Assembly (NCBI RefSeq): GCF_033110285.1
Contig: NZ_CP136995.1
Location: 2,914,001-2,978,000 of the forward strand
From: Ottowia sp. SB7-C50
GTDB lineage: Bacteria; Pseudomonadota; Gammaproteobacteria; Burkholderiales; Burkholderiaceae_C
Length of the DNA: 64,000 nucleotides
Direction of reading: 5' to 3'
In this document: positions 38,204 to 47,013 of the stretch, in pieces
How positions within the stretch are numbered: the first letter of the stretch is position 1
How the letters are laid out: each line of letters starts with the position of its first letter
Made by a program: the position numbers and the translations under genes
Notes under the pieces: generated by a model
Databases searched by the model: none
What the model was told of the DNA's origin: nothing
Seen by the model: the letters and a program-made list of their open reading frames with translations, nothing else

Positions 38204-39287
38204 ATGAAACCCTTTCTGCGCCAACAACTGGCACGCTACACTGACCGCCTGGCCGAGCTCGACTTTCTGCTGACGCGCGCCGACATCATGGCCGACATGT
38301 CGCAGTTCATGAAGCTGTCGCGCGAGCACACCGAGGTGGCGGCGGTGGCCGGGCGCTGGGCGCGCTATCTGCAGCGCGAAAAGGACCTGGCCGCCGCGCA
38401 GGAGATGCTTGACGATGCCGACATGGCCGAGATGGCGCGCGAGGAAATGGGCGCTGCCGAGGCCGAACTGGCCAGCCTGCAGGCCGAATTGCAGCGCATG
38501 CTGCTGCCCAAGGACCCGGACGATGCGCGCAACGCCTTCATCGAGATTCGCGCCGGCACGGGGGGGCGACGAATCGGCGCTGTTCGCCGGCGACCTGACG
38601 CGCCTGTACACGCGCTACGCGCAGACGCGCGGCTGGCGCGTCGAGGTGATGAGCGAATCGCCCGCCGAACTGGGCGGCTACAAGGAAGTGGTGCTGCGCG
38701 TCGAAGGCGACGATGTGTATGGCCGGCTTCGCTTTGAATCGGGCGGCCACCGGGTGCAGCGCGTGCCCGTCACCGAGACGCAGGGCCGCATCCACACCAG
38801 CGCCGCCACGGTCGCCGTGATGCCCGAGCCGGACGAAACCGAGGTCATCACGCTGAACCCGGCCGACCTTCGCATAGACACCTTTCGCGCCAGCGGCGCG
38901 GGCGGGCAGCACATCAACAAGACCGATTCGGCTGTGCGCGTGGTGCACCTGCCGACCGGCATCGTCGCCGAATGCCAGGACGGGCGCAGCCAGCACGCCA
39001 ACAAGGCCAAGGCGCTGCAGGTGCTGCAGGCGCGGCTACAAGAAAAAGAGCGCAGCGAACGCGCCGCCAAGGACGCCGCCACGCGCAAGGGCCTGATCGG
39101 CAGCGGCGAGCGCAGCGACCGCATCCGCACCTACAACTTTCCGCAGGGGCGCCTGACCGACCACCGCATCAACCTGACGCTGTACAAGCTGGCGCTGGTG
39201 ATGGAAGGCGACCTGGACGACGTGCTGGACGCGCTGCAGTCCGCGCGCGAAGCCGAACAGATGGCAGAACTCGAAGTCAACGCCTGA
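38204..39287 (+). CDS. prfA: Peptide chain release factor 1, frame broken as read
   Basis: Terminates translation at UAA and UAG. Two frames join to a 360-residue protein, the size of E. coli RF1. Present are the codon-reading tripeptide PVT (in [15 protein letters not shown]), the catalytic GGQ in [16 protein letters not shown], and the late [17 protein letters not shown]. The frames meet at a seven-G run (38560-38566); six G restore [17 protein letters not shown]. Because prfA is essential and nothing else is damaged, a base-calling or assembly error is the best explanation. The start ATG at 38204 gives the family N-terminus KPFLRQQL. It is separated from hemA by the pilin operon; prmC, which methylates RF1, lies 0.7 kb downstream. 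Confidence 0.93.
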
Positions 39288-39390
39288 GCCGCGTGGCCGT
39301 TGAGGGCACGAGGCGCGGCCGAGCCGCCTGCTGACTATCATCGCCCGATGGCGTGCCCGCTCGGCGCCCACCCCAGAAAGGACGAATGCC

Positions 39391-39795
39391 ATGCGTTATC
39401 TGACCTTCATTGCCCGCGCAGGCCGCCCCGCGCTGCTGCTGGCGGGCGCCGCCGCCGCATCGCTGCTGGCCGGATGCGGCACCGGCGGCACGCCCTGGGG
39501 CGCCACGCCGACGCGCATCGAAATCCCCGTGCCCGACCTGCGCAAGGTGCCCGAGGTGTGGGACGGCGCATCGGGCTCCACCGCCGGCGCCCAGCGCGTG
39601 GCTGACCGCGTGCGTTCCGCGCTGTCCGCCCAACCCGCCTTGGCGGGTGCGCGCATCGCGGTCGAAGGCTATGAGGGCGGTCTGATCATTCTGAGCGGCC
39701 CACTCGCCAGCCCCGCCGACCGCGCGCTGGCCACACAGACGGCGCGCAGCGTGGCCGGCGTGCGCGACGTGGTCGACCGCATGACGGCGCCTTGA
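39391..39795 (+). CDS. BON-domain lipoprotein
   Basis: A 134-residue secreted lipoprotein. The N-terminus has a signal with lipobox ASLLAGC (Cys at about 29). The C-terminal part (about 65-134), GAQRVADRVRSALSAQP through IAVEGYEGGLIILSGPLASP to GVRDVVDRM, is a BON domain, which binds phospholipid or peptidoglycan and is found in OsmY-like envelope-stress proteins. The exact role is unknown. AGAAAGGAC upstream is a good ribosome-binding site for this ATG, and TATCAT at 39337-39342 could be its promoter -10. It lies between prfA and prmC. Confidence 0.82.
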   Translation: MRYLTFIARAGRPALLLAGAAAASLLAGCGTGGTPWGATPTRIEIPVPDLRKVPEVWDGASGSTAGAQRVADRVRSALSAQPALAGARIAVEGYEGGLIILSGPLASPADRALATQTARSVAGVRDVVDRMTAP

Positions 39796-39895
39796 CACGC
39801 GCGGGCGCGAAGCCACTGGACATTCAATGCGCGTGTCGCCGTCACATTGTGGTGGCAGATGGATGCCTGCCTCCACCGCGCCGAACCACCTTTAC

Positions 39896-39953
39896 GTCAA
39901 ATCGGCCCGCAGCGCTTGGCCGGCAAGCGCCTAAAGCTATTGATTACATAGCA
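39896..39953 (+). repeat. Two-hairpin dispersed repeat, copy 8 (best-preserved)
   Basis: The clearest copy: stem GCGCTTG / CAAGCGC with a five-base loop, then stem GCTAT / ATAGC with a seven-base loop. It ends six bases before the prmC ATG, so on the mRNA the second hairpin would lie at the ribosome-binding region. Confidence 0.7.
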
Positions 39954-39958
39954 TTTTC

Positions 39959-40786
39959 ATGTCCACCCTGTCCGACGCGCTGATCCACTGGCAAAGCCGT
40001 GGCCTGCCTCGGCTGGAAGCGCAGATGCTGTTGCTGCACGCACTGCACCGTGCCACACACGACCGCGCGTGGCTGCTGGCCCACGACACCGACCCGCTGC
40101 CCGCCGCCACTGCCGCGCGACTGCAGACGCTGGCCGAGCGCCGGCTGGCGGGCGAGCCGATCGCTTACCTCACCGGCGAGAAAGCCTTCCACGGTCTGAG
40201 CCTGCACGTGGACGCCCGCGTACTGGATCCGCGCGACGACACCGAAACGCTGGTCGACTGGGCGCTGGCGCTGTTGCCGGCCGATGCGCCGCGGCGCGTG
40301 CTGGACCTGGGCACCGGCAGCGGCGCCATTGCGCTGGCCATCGCACGCCAACGGCCCGCGGCGCGCGTGGTGGCGGTGGACGCCAGCGGCGACGCGCTGG
40401 ACGTGGCGGCGGCCAACGCAGAGCGCTCAGCGTTGGCCATCGAACTGCGCCACGGCAACTGGTTTGCGCCGCTTGCCGGCGAACGCTTTGACGTGATCGC
40501 CAGCAACCCGCCCTACATCGCCGAGCACGACCCGCATCTGCCCGCGCTGGCGCACGAGCCGCGCGCCGCCCTGGTCAGCGGGCCGGACGGGCTGGACGAC
40601 ATCCGTCACCTGGTGGCACACGCCGCCACCCACCTGACACCCGGCGGCTGGCTGCTGCTGGAGCACGGTTGGGAGCAGGCCGAGCGTGTGCGCGATTTGC
40701 TGCAGGCTGCAGGTTTTGCGCAGGTGCAGTCACGCCGCGATCTGGCCGGCGTGGAGCGTTGCTCGGGCGGGCAGCGGGCGCCTTGA
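39959..40786 (+). CDS. prmC: Release-factor glutamine N5-methyltransferase
   Basis: Methylates the Gln of the GGQ motif in RF1 and RF2. The 275-residue protein has an N-terminal helical domain (1-80), the SAM site RVLDLGTGSGAIALAIARQ (about 114-132), the catalytic NPPY in IASNPPYIAEHDPHL and the GGWLLLEHGWEQAE ending characteristic of PrmC. Its target RF1 is encoded just upstream. The start is immediately preceded by a dispersed repeat and no Shine-Dalgarno sequence is evident. Confidence 0.96.
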   Translation: MSTLSDALIHWQSRGLPRLEAQMLLLHALHRATHDRAWLLAHDTDPLPAATAARLQTLAERRLAGEPIAYLTGEKAFHGLSLHVDARVLDPRDDTETLVDWALALLPADAPRRVLDLGTGSGAIALAIARQRPAARVVAVDASGDALDVAAANAERSALAIELRHGNWFAPLAGERFDVIASNPPYIAEHDPHLPALAHEPRAALVSGPDGLDDIRHLVAHAATHLTPGGWLLLEHGWEQAERVRDLLQAAGFAQVQSRRDLAGVERCSGGQRAP

Positions 40787-40813
40787 GACAGGCGGCTGAG
40801 CCGGGGAAATTTT

Positions 40814-40876
40814 TGGCCGAATCACGGGCTGGCGCCTATCGGGTCAGCGCAGCAAGCTATTCTTTCCAATAGCTAT
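40814..40876 (+). repeat. Two-hairpin dispersed repeat, copy 9
   Basis: Copy after prmC, in the convergent gap with the methyltransferase gene. The right arm AGCTATTCTTTCCAATAGCT is an almost perfect palindrome; the left arm has GGCGCC and CAGCGC. Confidence 0.6.
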
Positions 40877-40913
40877 CGGCCGTGATGACCGAGGTCTGAG
40901 GCGTTTGGGTTCT

Positions 40914-40938
40914 CGTCATCCCGCGAAGGCGGGAATGG
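40914..40938. repeat. CGTCATCCCGC-type short palindrome
   Basis: CGTCATCCCGCGAAGGCGGG followed by AATGG. The stem CCCGC/GCGGG flanks GAAG. This resembles a widespread proteobacterial intergenic palindrome. Located between convergent genes; function unknown. Confidence 0.5.
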
Positions 40939-40978
40939 CGAGCGGTTTGTTTGAAGCCGTATCGCCTGGCGACAACAC

Positions 40979-41902
40979 TCATCCCGCCAACGCCGGATAA
41001 CGCAGCGGCAGCAGTGCCGGCAGCCCGAATTCATCCAGCAAAACACGCAGCCTTTCGCCCGCGCTGCGTTTCTTTTGACCGGTGTAGCGGGCGATGATCA
41101 GCTCGTTCTTCAGGCTGTGTTCCCAACCGACCAGCTCGGTCACCGTGACGCTGTAGCCCTGCGATTCGAGGTACAGGCAACGCAGCACGTTGGTCAGCTG
41201 ACTGCCCATTTCGCGCGTGTGCAGCGGGTGGCGCCACAGCTCGGCCAGCGGCGTGCGCGACAGCTGCAGCGCCTTCGATTGCCGCAGGCCGGCGGCCAGT
41301 TCGGCCTGGCAGCACGGCACCAGCACCATGGCCTGCGCTTTTTTGGTCAGGCCAAACGCGATGGCGTCGTCGGTCGCCGTGTCGCAGGCATGCAGCGCGG
41401 TGACGATGTCGATGCGATCGGGCAGCGCGGCGTCGTGCGCCGCATCGGCGGCGGCGATGTTGAGAAAGCGCATGCGCTCAAAGCCCAGCCGCTCGGCCAG
41501 CGCGCGCGAGCGCTCGACCAGCTCAGGCCGCGTCTCGATGCCGTAGACGGTTCCGCTGCCCTGCCCTTTGAGCAGCAGGTCGTACAGGATGAAGCCCAGG
41601 TACGACTTGCCCGCGCCATGATCGGCCAGCGTGAGCGGCCCGCCCTGGGCCGCAAGTTCGGCCACGATCTTCTCGATGAACTGTACCAGGTGCCCGACCT
41701 GTTTGAGCTTGCGGCGCGAATCCTGATTCAGCTTGCCCTCGCGCGTGAGGATGTGCAGCTCTTTCAATAACTCCACCGACTGGCCGGGGCGCAACTCGGC
41801 CAACACGGCGGATTCAGCCTCTTTGGCGCCGGGGGCGCGCTTGGGGTCAACGCGAGCAGCTATCGAAGTAGTAGCATTTCGGAGCGGATGTGGCTTGCTC
41901 AT
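40979..41902 (-). CDS. Class I SAM-dependent methyltransferase (Methyltransf_32-like)
   Basis: A 307-residue protein with a SAM-binding core: LADHGAGKSYLGFILYDLL (motif I region), VYGIETRPELVERSRALAER (acidic residue after strand 2), and IVTALHACDTATDDAIAFGL (motif IV-like). VPCCQAELA follows. This set fits the Methyltransf_32 group, whose substrates are mostly unknown. The N-terminal ~30 residues (LRNATTSIAARVDPKR) are encoded by a dispersed repeat (41838-41877) and are probably not part of the fold. The ATG at 41902 overlaps the DUF1415 stop by four bases, so the pair is coupled. I cannot assign a target. Confidence 0.82.
   Translation of the reverse strand: MSKPHPLRNATTSIAARVDPKRAPGAKEAESAVLAELRPGQSVELLKELHILTREGKLNQDSRRKLKQVGHLVQFIEKIVAELAAQGGPLTLADHGAGKSYLGFILYDLLLKGQGSGTVYGIETRPELVERSRALAERLGFERMRFLNIAAADAAHDAALPDRIDIVTALHACDTATDDAIAFGLTKKAQAMVLVPCCQAELAAGLRQSKALQLSRTPLAELWRHPLHTREMGSQLTNVLRCLYLESQGYSVTVTELVGWEHSLKNELIIARYTGQKKRSAGERLRVLLDEFGLPALLPLRYPALAG
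41838..41877 (+). repeat. Two-hairpin dispersed repeat, copy 10, inside a gene start
   Basis: Partial copy (GCGCGCTTGGGGTCAACGCG, then GCTAT-7-GTAGC) lying within the first codons of the methyltransferase gene on the opposite strand, so its sequence is translated. Confidence 0.55.
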
Positions 41903-42489
41903 GACGTGGCCCCGCCGTGCTGCGGACCCACGCCCAGCGCCGCCCAACCGTCGTGCCCCAGCTTTTCCAGCGTCGCCATGTTGGCTTCGTAGATGGCCTC
42001 GGCCTCGGGGAAGGCGGCGACAGCGCGGTCGATGCTGGCTTCGCGGATCAGGTGCAGCGTGGGGTACGGCGCGCGGTTGGTGGCGTTGGTGATGTCGTCT
42101 TCAACGGTGCCGGCAAACTGAAAGCGCGGGTGAAAGGGCGCGATCTGCAGCGTGCCTTCCAGATCCAGGTCGGCCAGCACGGCGTCGGCGTCGTCCAGCA
42201 GGTCGTTGAAGTCGAGAAAATCGTCAAAGCCGCGCGGCGCCATCAGCAGCGTGGTTTCGCGCTCGGCCGGGTCGGCGGCGGCCAGGGATTGCAGTTCGGC
42301 GCGCAGCGCGTCCAGCAGGTCGGCACGCTCGGCGCCGTTGCACACGGCGTAATGAATCTGCCCCTTGGCGTGCGGCGCCTTGGCGAACGGGCACAGGTTG
42401 AGGCCGATCACCGCGCGCTCCAGCCAGCGGCGCGTGTCGGCGATAACGGTGTCGGGCGGCACAGGGCGGGCGTCGGGATCGGTGCGCAT
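41899..42489 (-). CDS. DUF1415 domain protein
   Basis: A 196-residue DUF1415 protein. Characteristic text includes TRRWLERAVIGLNLCPFAKA near the N-terminus, DDFLDFNDLLDDADAVL (about 89-105), IAPFHPRFQFAG and the late RAPYPTLHLIREASIDRAV. No catalytic role is known. It is first of a coupled pair with the methyltransferase gene (ATGA). The upstream 245-base gap holds a dispersed repeat and the long palindromic element. Confidence 0.88.
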   Translation of the reverse strand: MRTDPDARPVPPDTVIADTRRWLERAVIGLNLCPFAKAPHAKGQIHYAVCNGAERADLLDALRAELQSLAAADPAERETTLLMAPRGFDDFLDFNDLLDDADAVLADLDLEGTLQIAPFHPRFQFAGTVEDDITNATNRAPYPTLHLIREASIDRAVAAFPEAEAIYEANMATLEKLGHDGWAALGVGPQHGGATS

Positions 42490-42526
42490 GGGTCGATTGT
42501 GCCTGCGGATGGTGGGCGGTGATCAC

Positions 42527-42581
42527 TCTTGATTTGATAGCTGGATGCGCTGATGGGACAAGCGCCAGGGCCGATTTTTTA
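42527..42581 (-). repeat. Two-hairpin dispersed repeat, copy 11
   Basis: Inverted-orientation copy upstream of the DUF1415 gene: GATTTGATAGCTGGATGCGC, then TGATGGGACAAGCGC. Confidence 0.55.
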
Positions 42582-42617
42582 TGGAATCAACGGGTGTGGG
42601 CGCCGAAGAACCAAAAA

Positions 42618-42716
42618 CCGGACGCGAAGGACGCAAAGGTTTCGCGAAGGACGCGAAAACATCGTCTGGCTGTTCTTTCGCGTCCTTCGCGTATTCTTCG
42701 CGTCCTTCGCGTCCGG
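42618..42716. repeat. Long palindromic repeat of GACGCGAAG units, copy B
   Basis: Second copy of the element at 22309-22409. It begins CCGGACGCGAAGGACGC and ends GCGTCCTTCGCGTCCGG, so the ends are perfectly inverted. It lies just past the MFS transporter's stop codon. Confidence 0.75.
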
Positions 42717-42734
42717 CTGTTTCACCCCGCACGG

Positions 42735-43994
42735 TCAAGCCCGGTCGCGCAACGCGTTCTGCTGCCGCCCGATCAGCGTCGCCAGCAGCGCGCCCACCAC
42801 GCAGCACGCGCCCGTTACCACCCAGGTGAACTGCCACCCGCCCACCTGGCTGGCGACCCAGGCCACCAGCGGCGGGCCGCTGACCTGGCCGACGGCCGAC
42901 CACTGCTGCATCCAGCCTACGGTGGTGGAGATGCTGCGCTCACCCGGCGCCAGCGTGGGCGCCAACGCAAACAGCGTGCCCGGGATCAGGCCGCCCACGC
43001 ATGAAAACAGCAGCGCCCCGGCGTAGCGCAGCGGCGCGCTGCCCGCCACTGGGGCGCCAAAGGCCACAAACGCACCCAGCGCCATGGCCGCAAAGCCAGT
43101 CCACAACAAGGCCTGCGGCCGCACGCCGCGCGCCAGCAGACGGCCCGCGACGATGTTGCCGACCATGTTGACCGCCGCCACGCCCGCCGTCAGCACCGCC
43201 GTCACGGCAACGGCTTGCGCGCCGCCCCAGCCCGCCTGCCGGTACAGCGATGGCAGAAAGCCGATCACCGCCAGCCATTGCGCCGAATACACGCCGAAGG
43301 TGAGCGCGCCCAGCCACGGGCCGCGCGCCGTCAGCGTCTGCGCCAGACGTTGCTGCCAGGGCAAGGCATCGGCAGGGCGCGACGCGGCGCGTGGCGGGTC
43401 GGCCGGCACGCGTGCGGCGACCCAGACCGCCATCGCCAGCGAGAACGCGGCCGTCAGCCACCACCACACAGGCCAGCCCAGCGCGCCCATCACCAGCGGC
43501 CCGGTCAGCAGTGCAGCGGCGGTGCCGAAGGGCATGAAGCTGCCCCACACGCCCAGCATGCGCGTGGGTGCGGCGGGCGCCACGGTGCGGCGCACCAGGC
43601 TGGGCGCGGGCACGGTGGTCAGCAAAAAGCCCAGCCCTTCGGCCGCGCGCAAGGCCAGCAGCGCACTGGCGTCGTGCGCAAAGCCGCCCGCCACGCCGGC
43701 CGCGGACAGCAGGGCCAGCCCGGCGACCACGCAGCGCTTAAGCCCGATGCCGTCGGCCATCAACCCGGCCACGAGGCCCAGCGCCATCGACGCCAATTGC
43801 ACCAGCGACAGCAAAAAACCCGCCTGCACCAGCGTGATGCCCAATTCGGCCTGCAGCACCGGCAGCGCCGGCGGCAACTTGCCCACGTGCAGCGCGGCGC
43901 TGACGCCGGCGAGGATGACGATCCAGGCAGCGCCGTTGCGCGGCCTTGGGTGAGGCGTCGCGGTCATATCGGCGTGGCCAGGCGCAGGCGGCAT
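42735..43994 (-). CDS. MFS transporter (CynX/NimT-like)
   Basis: A 419-residue major facilitator with about 12 hydrophobic segments. The loop after TM2 reads GLMADGIGLKRCVVAG, the D-x-x-G-x-K/R pattern of the family's motif A, and ERSISTTVGWMQQWSAVGQV falls in the second half. The overall look is of the CynX/NimT group, but the substrate cannot be predicted. The start could also be the ATG at 43967, nine codons later (MTATPH); neither has a Shine-Dalgarno sequence. It lies 22 bases after dgt on the same strand and may be cotranscribed. Confidence 0.87.
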   Translation of the reverse strand: MPPAPGHADMTATPHPRPRNGAAWIVILAGVSAALHVGKLPPALPVLQAELGITLVQAGFLLSLVQLASMALGLVAGLMADGIGLKRCVVAGLALLSAAGVAGGFAHDASALLALRAAEGLGFLLTTVPAPSLVRRTVAPAAPTRMLGVWGSFMPFGTAAALLTGPLVMGALGWPVWWWLTAAFSLAMAVWVAARVPADPPRAASRPADALPWQQRLAQTLTARGPWLGALTFGVYSAQWLAVIGFLPSLYRQAGWGGAQAVAVTAVLTAGVAAVNMVGNIVAGRLLARGVRPQALLWTGFAAMALGAFVAFGAPVAGSAPLRYAGALLFSCVGGLIPGTLFALAPTLAPGERSISTTVGWMQQWSAVGQVSGPPLVAWVASQVGGWQFTWVVTGACCVVGALLATLIGRQQNALRDRA

Positions 43995-44016
43995 GCAGGG
44001 CTTGACGCTGGGCCGC

Positions 44017-45147
44017 TCATGTCAGCAGGCGCTGGCCGGTCAGGCGCTCATGTTCGCGCAGGGCAAATCGGTCGGTCATGCCGGCGATGTAGTCGGCCAC
44101 GGCGCGTTCGCGGTCGGGCCGCTCGGCAAAGCTGGCGCGCAGCTCGTGCGGGCGCTGGCAATAAACGGCGAACAGCTCGCGCACCACCTGGCGCGCCTGC
44201 GACGTGGTGTCCATCACCTGCGGGTGCCGGTACAGGTTGGCAAACAGAAAGCGCTTGAGCTCGGCCGACTCGGCACGCATGCCGGCGCTGAAGGCGACCA
44301 GCGGGCCGCTGCGGCGCGCGGCGTCGGCGTCCTGCGGGGCGGCGGCGGCAAGGGCGCTGCCGGTGGTGTCGATCACGTCGTAGACCTGCGCCGACAGCAT
44401 GCGGCGAATCGATTCGTACAACACGCGCCGGTCGGCCAGGCCGGGGTGGTCGCGCCCGGTCTGGGCGACGAAGCGCGCGAACAAGGGCACTTCGGCCACC
44501 TGCTGCAGCGTGAGCAGGCCCGAGCGCACGCCGTCGTCGATGTCGTGCGCGTTGTAGGCAATGGCGTCGGCCAGGTTGGCCAGTTGCGCCTCCAGGCTGG
44601 GCTGCGTGCCGTCGATGAAGCGGCGCGCCACGCCGCCGGGCTCGGCCGCGTCCAGCAAACGCGCGTTGGCGGGCGAGCAGTGCTTGAGGATGCCTTCGCG
44701 CGTCTCGAAGGTGAGGTTCAGGCCATTGTGGTCGGGATAGCGGTGCTCCAGATGATCGACCACGCGCAGGCTTTGCAGGTTGTGCTCGAAGCCGCCGTGC
44801 GCGGCCATGCATTCGTTCAGCGCGTCTTGCCCGGCGTGGCCGAACGGCGTGTGGCCGAGGTCGTGCGCCAGGGCGATGGCTTCGGTCAGGTCTTCATTCA
44901 GCCGCAGCGCGCGGGCGATGGAGCGCGCCAGTTGCGCGACCTCGATCGAATGCGTGAGCCGGGTGCGGAACAGGTCGCCCTCGTGGTTCAGGAACACCTG
45001 CGTCTTGTAGACCAGGCGCCTGAACGCCGTGGAGTGGACGATGCGGTCGCGGTCGCGCTGGAAGTCGTCGCGCGTGGGCGCGGGCGCGATGGCGTGGCGC
45101 CGACCGCGCGAGCGGGCGGGGTCGCAGGCGTAGCGCGCCAAGCTCAT
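44017..45147 (-). CDS. dgt: Deoxyguanosinetriphosphate triphosphohydrolase-like protein
   Basis: HD-domain dNTPase that splits dNTPs to deoxynucleosides and triphosphate. The 376-residue protein has the metal ligands H66 (RTRLTHSIEV) and H95/D96 in ALAHDLGHTPFGHAG; the late Asp is in LADAIAYNAHDIDDG. SRGRRHAIAPAPTRDDFQRD and IVHSTAFRRLVYKTQVF at the N-terminus are typical of the Dgt-like type. Its place after aroB in pilMNOPQ-aroK-aroB-dgt is classical for beta- and gammaproteobacteria. A dispersed repeat fills the short gap to aroB. Confidence 0.93.
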   Translation of the reverse strand: MSLARYACDPARSRGRRHAIAPAPTRDDFQRDRDRIVHSTAFRRLVYKTQVFLNHEGDLFRTRLTHSIEVAQLARSIARALRLNEDLTEAIALAHDLGHTPFGHAGQDALNECMAAHGGFEHNLQSLRVVDHLEHRYPDHNGLNLTFETREGILKHCSPANARLLDAAEPGGVARRFIDGTQPSLEAQLANLADAIAYNAHDIDDGVRSGLLTLQQVAEVPLFARFVAQTGRDHPGLADRRVLYESIRRMLSAQVYDVIDTTGSALAAAAPQDADAARRSGPLVAFSAGMRAESAELKRFLFANLYRHPQVMDTTSQARQVVRELFAVYCQRPHELRASFAERPDRERAVADYIAGMTDRFALREHERLTGQRLLT

Positions 45148-45155
45148 GCGTTTTA

Positions 45156-45214
45156 GGTCAAATCAGCTGTCTGCGCTGGTCCATCAAGCGCAACATGCTA
45201 TTAATATTGAAGCA
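45156..45214 (-). repeat. Two-hairpin dispersed repeat, copy 12
   Basis: Inverted-orientation copy between aroB and dgt: TCAAATCAGCTGTCTGCGCT, GGTCCATCAAGCGCA, then GCTAT-7-GAAGC. Confidence 0.6.
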
Positions 45215-45218
45215 TTCG

Positions 45219-46331
45219 TCATGCGCAGCAACGGTCGATGACCTGCCGCACCAGCGCATCGGGCGCGGCGCGCACCACGGCGCGGCCGGGGCCGTCGATG
45301 ACGACGAAGCGGATTTCGCCGTCTTCGGCTTTCTTGTCCACGCGCATCAGCTGCAGGTAGCGGCCGGCGTTGTCGGCGGCATCGATGACGGCGCCGCGCG
45401 TGGGCAGGCCGGCGCGGTGGATGAGTTGCGTCAGGCGGTCGACGAATGCGGCGTCGACCAACCCGAGTTCGCGCGACAGCTCGGCCGCCATCACCATGCC
45501 CGCGCCCACCGCCTCGCCATGCAGCCAGGCGCCATAGCCCATGCCGGCCTCGATGGCGTGCCCGAAGGTGTGGCCGAAGTTGAGGATGGCGCGCAGGCCC
45601 GACTCGCGCTCGTCCTGGCCCACCACATCGGCCTTGATCTGGCAGCTGCGCTGCACGGCGTGCGCCAGCGCAGCGGGGTCGCAGGCGCGCAAGGCGTCGA
45701 TGTTGGCCTCGATCCAGTCGAAGAACGCCATGTCGGCGATGGGGCCGTACTTGATGACTTCGGCCAGCCCGGCCGACAGTTCGCGCGCCGGCAGCGTCTT
45801 GAGCAGATCCAGATCACATACCACCGCCAGCGGCTGGTAGAAGGCGCCGATCATGTTCTTGCCCAGCGGGTGGTTGATGGCCGTCTTGCCGCCCACCGAT
45901 GAATCCACCTGCGCCAGCAGCGTGGTCGGCACCTGCACGAAAGGCACGCCGCGCATGTAGCAGGCGGCGGCAAAACCGGTCATGTCGCCCACCACGCCCC
46001 CGCCCAGCGCATACAGCGTGGTCTTGCGATCGAAGCCGCCGCCGAGCAGTTCGTCAAAGATAAGGTTGAGGGAGTCCCAGGTCTTGTATTGCTCACCATC
46101 GGGCAGCACCAGCCGCGACAGGCGCGGATGTCGGCCCGCCAGCGCGCCCGCGAGCGTGTCGGCGTACAGCGGCGCGACGGTACTGTTGGTAACGATCAGG
46201 GCCGGCGTGCCGGCGCGCGCCACGTCGAACGAAGCCTGCTGCGCGATGAGCCCGGTGCCGATGGCAATGTCGTAGCAGCGCTCGTCACCCAGATCGATGC
46301 GCACGCGGCTGGCGGAAAGTGATTCGGTCAT
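45219..46331 (-). CDS. aroB: 3-Dehydroquinate synthase
   Basis: Makes 3-dehydroquinate from DAHP in the shikimate pathway. The 370-residue protein has the NAD site [32 protein letters not shown], the metal-ligand block [13 protein letters not shown] and the His pair in [13 protein letters not shown]. Length is normal for the family (about 360). It lies 80 bases after aroK, the usual pairing, and upstream of dgt. Confidence 0.97.
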   Translation of the reverse strand: MTESLSASRVRIDLGDERCYDIAIGTGLIAQQASFDVARAGTPALIVTNSTVAPLYADTLAGALAGRHPRLSRLVLPDGEQYKTWDSLNLIFDELLGGGFDRKTTLYALGGGVVGDMTGFAAACYMRGVPFVQVPTTLLAQVDSSVGGKTAINHPLGKNMIGAFYQPLAVVCDLDLLKTLPARELSAGLAEVIKYGPIADMAFFDWIEANIDALRACDPAALAHAVQRSCQIKADVVGQDERESGLRAILNFGHTFGHAIEAGMGYGAWLHGEAVGAGMVMAAELSRELGLVDAAFVDRLTQLIHRAGLPTRGAVIDAADNAGRYLQLMRVDKKAEDGEIRFVVIDGPGRAVVRAAPDALVRQVIDRCCA

Positions 46332-46411
46332 GCGGGAAGTGTATGGGCAGGCGGCGGCGCGCCATCAGGCCGCACGCCAGAACAGTGCGATGTGACGACG
46401 CGCGGCGTCGC

Positions 46412-46939
46412 TCACCCGGGCCGGGCCGGCGGGGTCAATTCCAGTTGCATCAGGATGCGGCTGACCAGCACGGACAGCGTGGTCCCATGGGCATCGACCA
46501 CGAAGTGCGCGCATTCACGGTACAGCGGATCACGGTCCGCGTACAGGTCGCGCAAGCGCTTGAGCGGATCGGCCACTTGCAGCAGCGGGCGCTTGGTGTC
46601 GTGGCGCAGGCGCTTGGCCAATTGCTCGGGCGATGCACGCAGGTAGATGACCGTGGCTCGCTCTCGAAGACGCTGCCGGTTGATCGGCCGCAGCACCGTG
46701 CCACCGCCGGTGGCCAACACGATCTGTGAGCCGCCGGCCGTCAGTTCGTCGACGATGGCCTCCTCCACGTCCCTGAACGCAGATTCGCCGTGCCCATCGA
46801 AATAGCTGCGTATGCTGCAGCCCAGGCGCTGCTCAATCGCCTGGTCAGAATCGACCGAAACCAGTTGCAGCCGGCGCGCCAACGAGCGCGCCACCGTCGA
46901 CTTGCCGCTGCCCGGCATGCCAACCAGAGCGATATTCAT
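46412..46939 (-). CDS. aroK: Shikimate kinase
   Basis: Phosphorylates shikimate at the 3-position. The 175-residue protein has the P-loop GMPGSGKST (7-15), the substrate-binding DSDQAIEQRLG (about 31-41, normally D-x-D), and TGGGTVLRP (about 75-83), with the lid region around KRPLLQVADPLKRL. The ATG at 46939 gives the family start NIALVGMPG; a longer frame adds unsupported residues. It normally follows pilQ directly; here an Ig-like gene intervenes, with a strong inverted repeat in the short gap. Confidence 0.95.
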   Translation of the reverse strand: MNIALVGMPGSGKSTVARSLARRLQLVSVDSDQAIEQRLGCSIRSYFDGHGESAFRDVEEAIVDELTAGGSQIVLATGGGTVLRPINRQRLRERATVIYLRASPEQLAKRLRHDTKRPLLQVADPLKRLRDLYADRDPLYRECAHFVVDAHGTTLSVLVSRILMQLELTPPARPG

Positions 46940-46968
46940 GTAATCCCCGAACCAGCACGGGACGTTGG

Positions 46969-47001
46969 CCCGTTTGCCCGTGGAGGATAAGGGCAAACGG
47001 G
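46969..47001. repeat. Perfect 11-base inverted repeat between the Ig-like gene and aroK
   Basis: CCCGTTTGCCC and GGGCAAACGGG separated by 11 bases, 12 bases past the Ig-like gene's stop. The hairpin would be stable in the mRNA. No T-run follows on the minus strand, so it may protect or process the transcript rather than end it. Confidence 0.6.
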
Positions 47002-47013
47002 TTTGACTCCGGA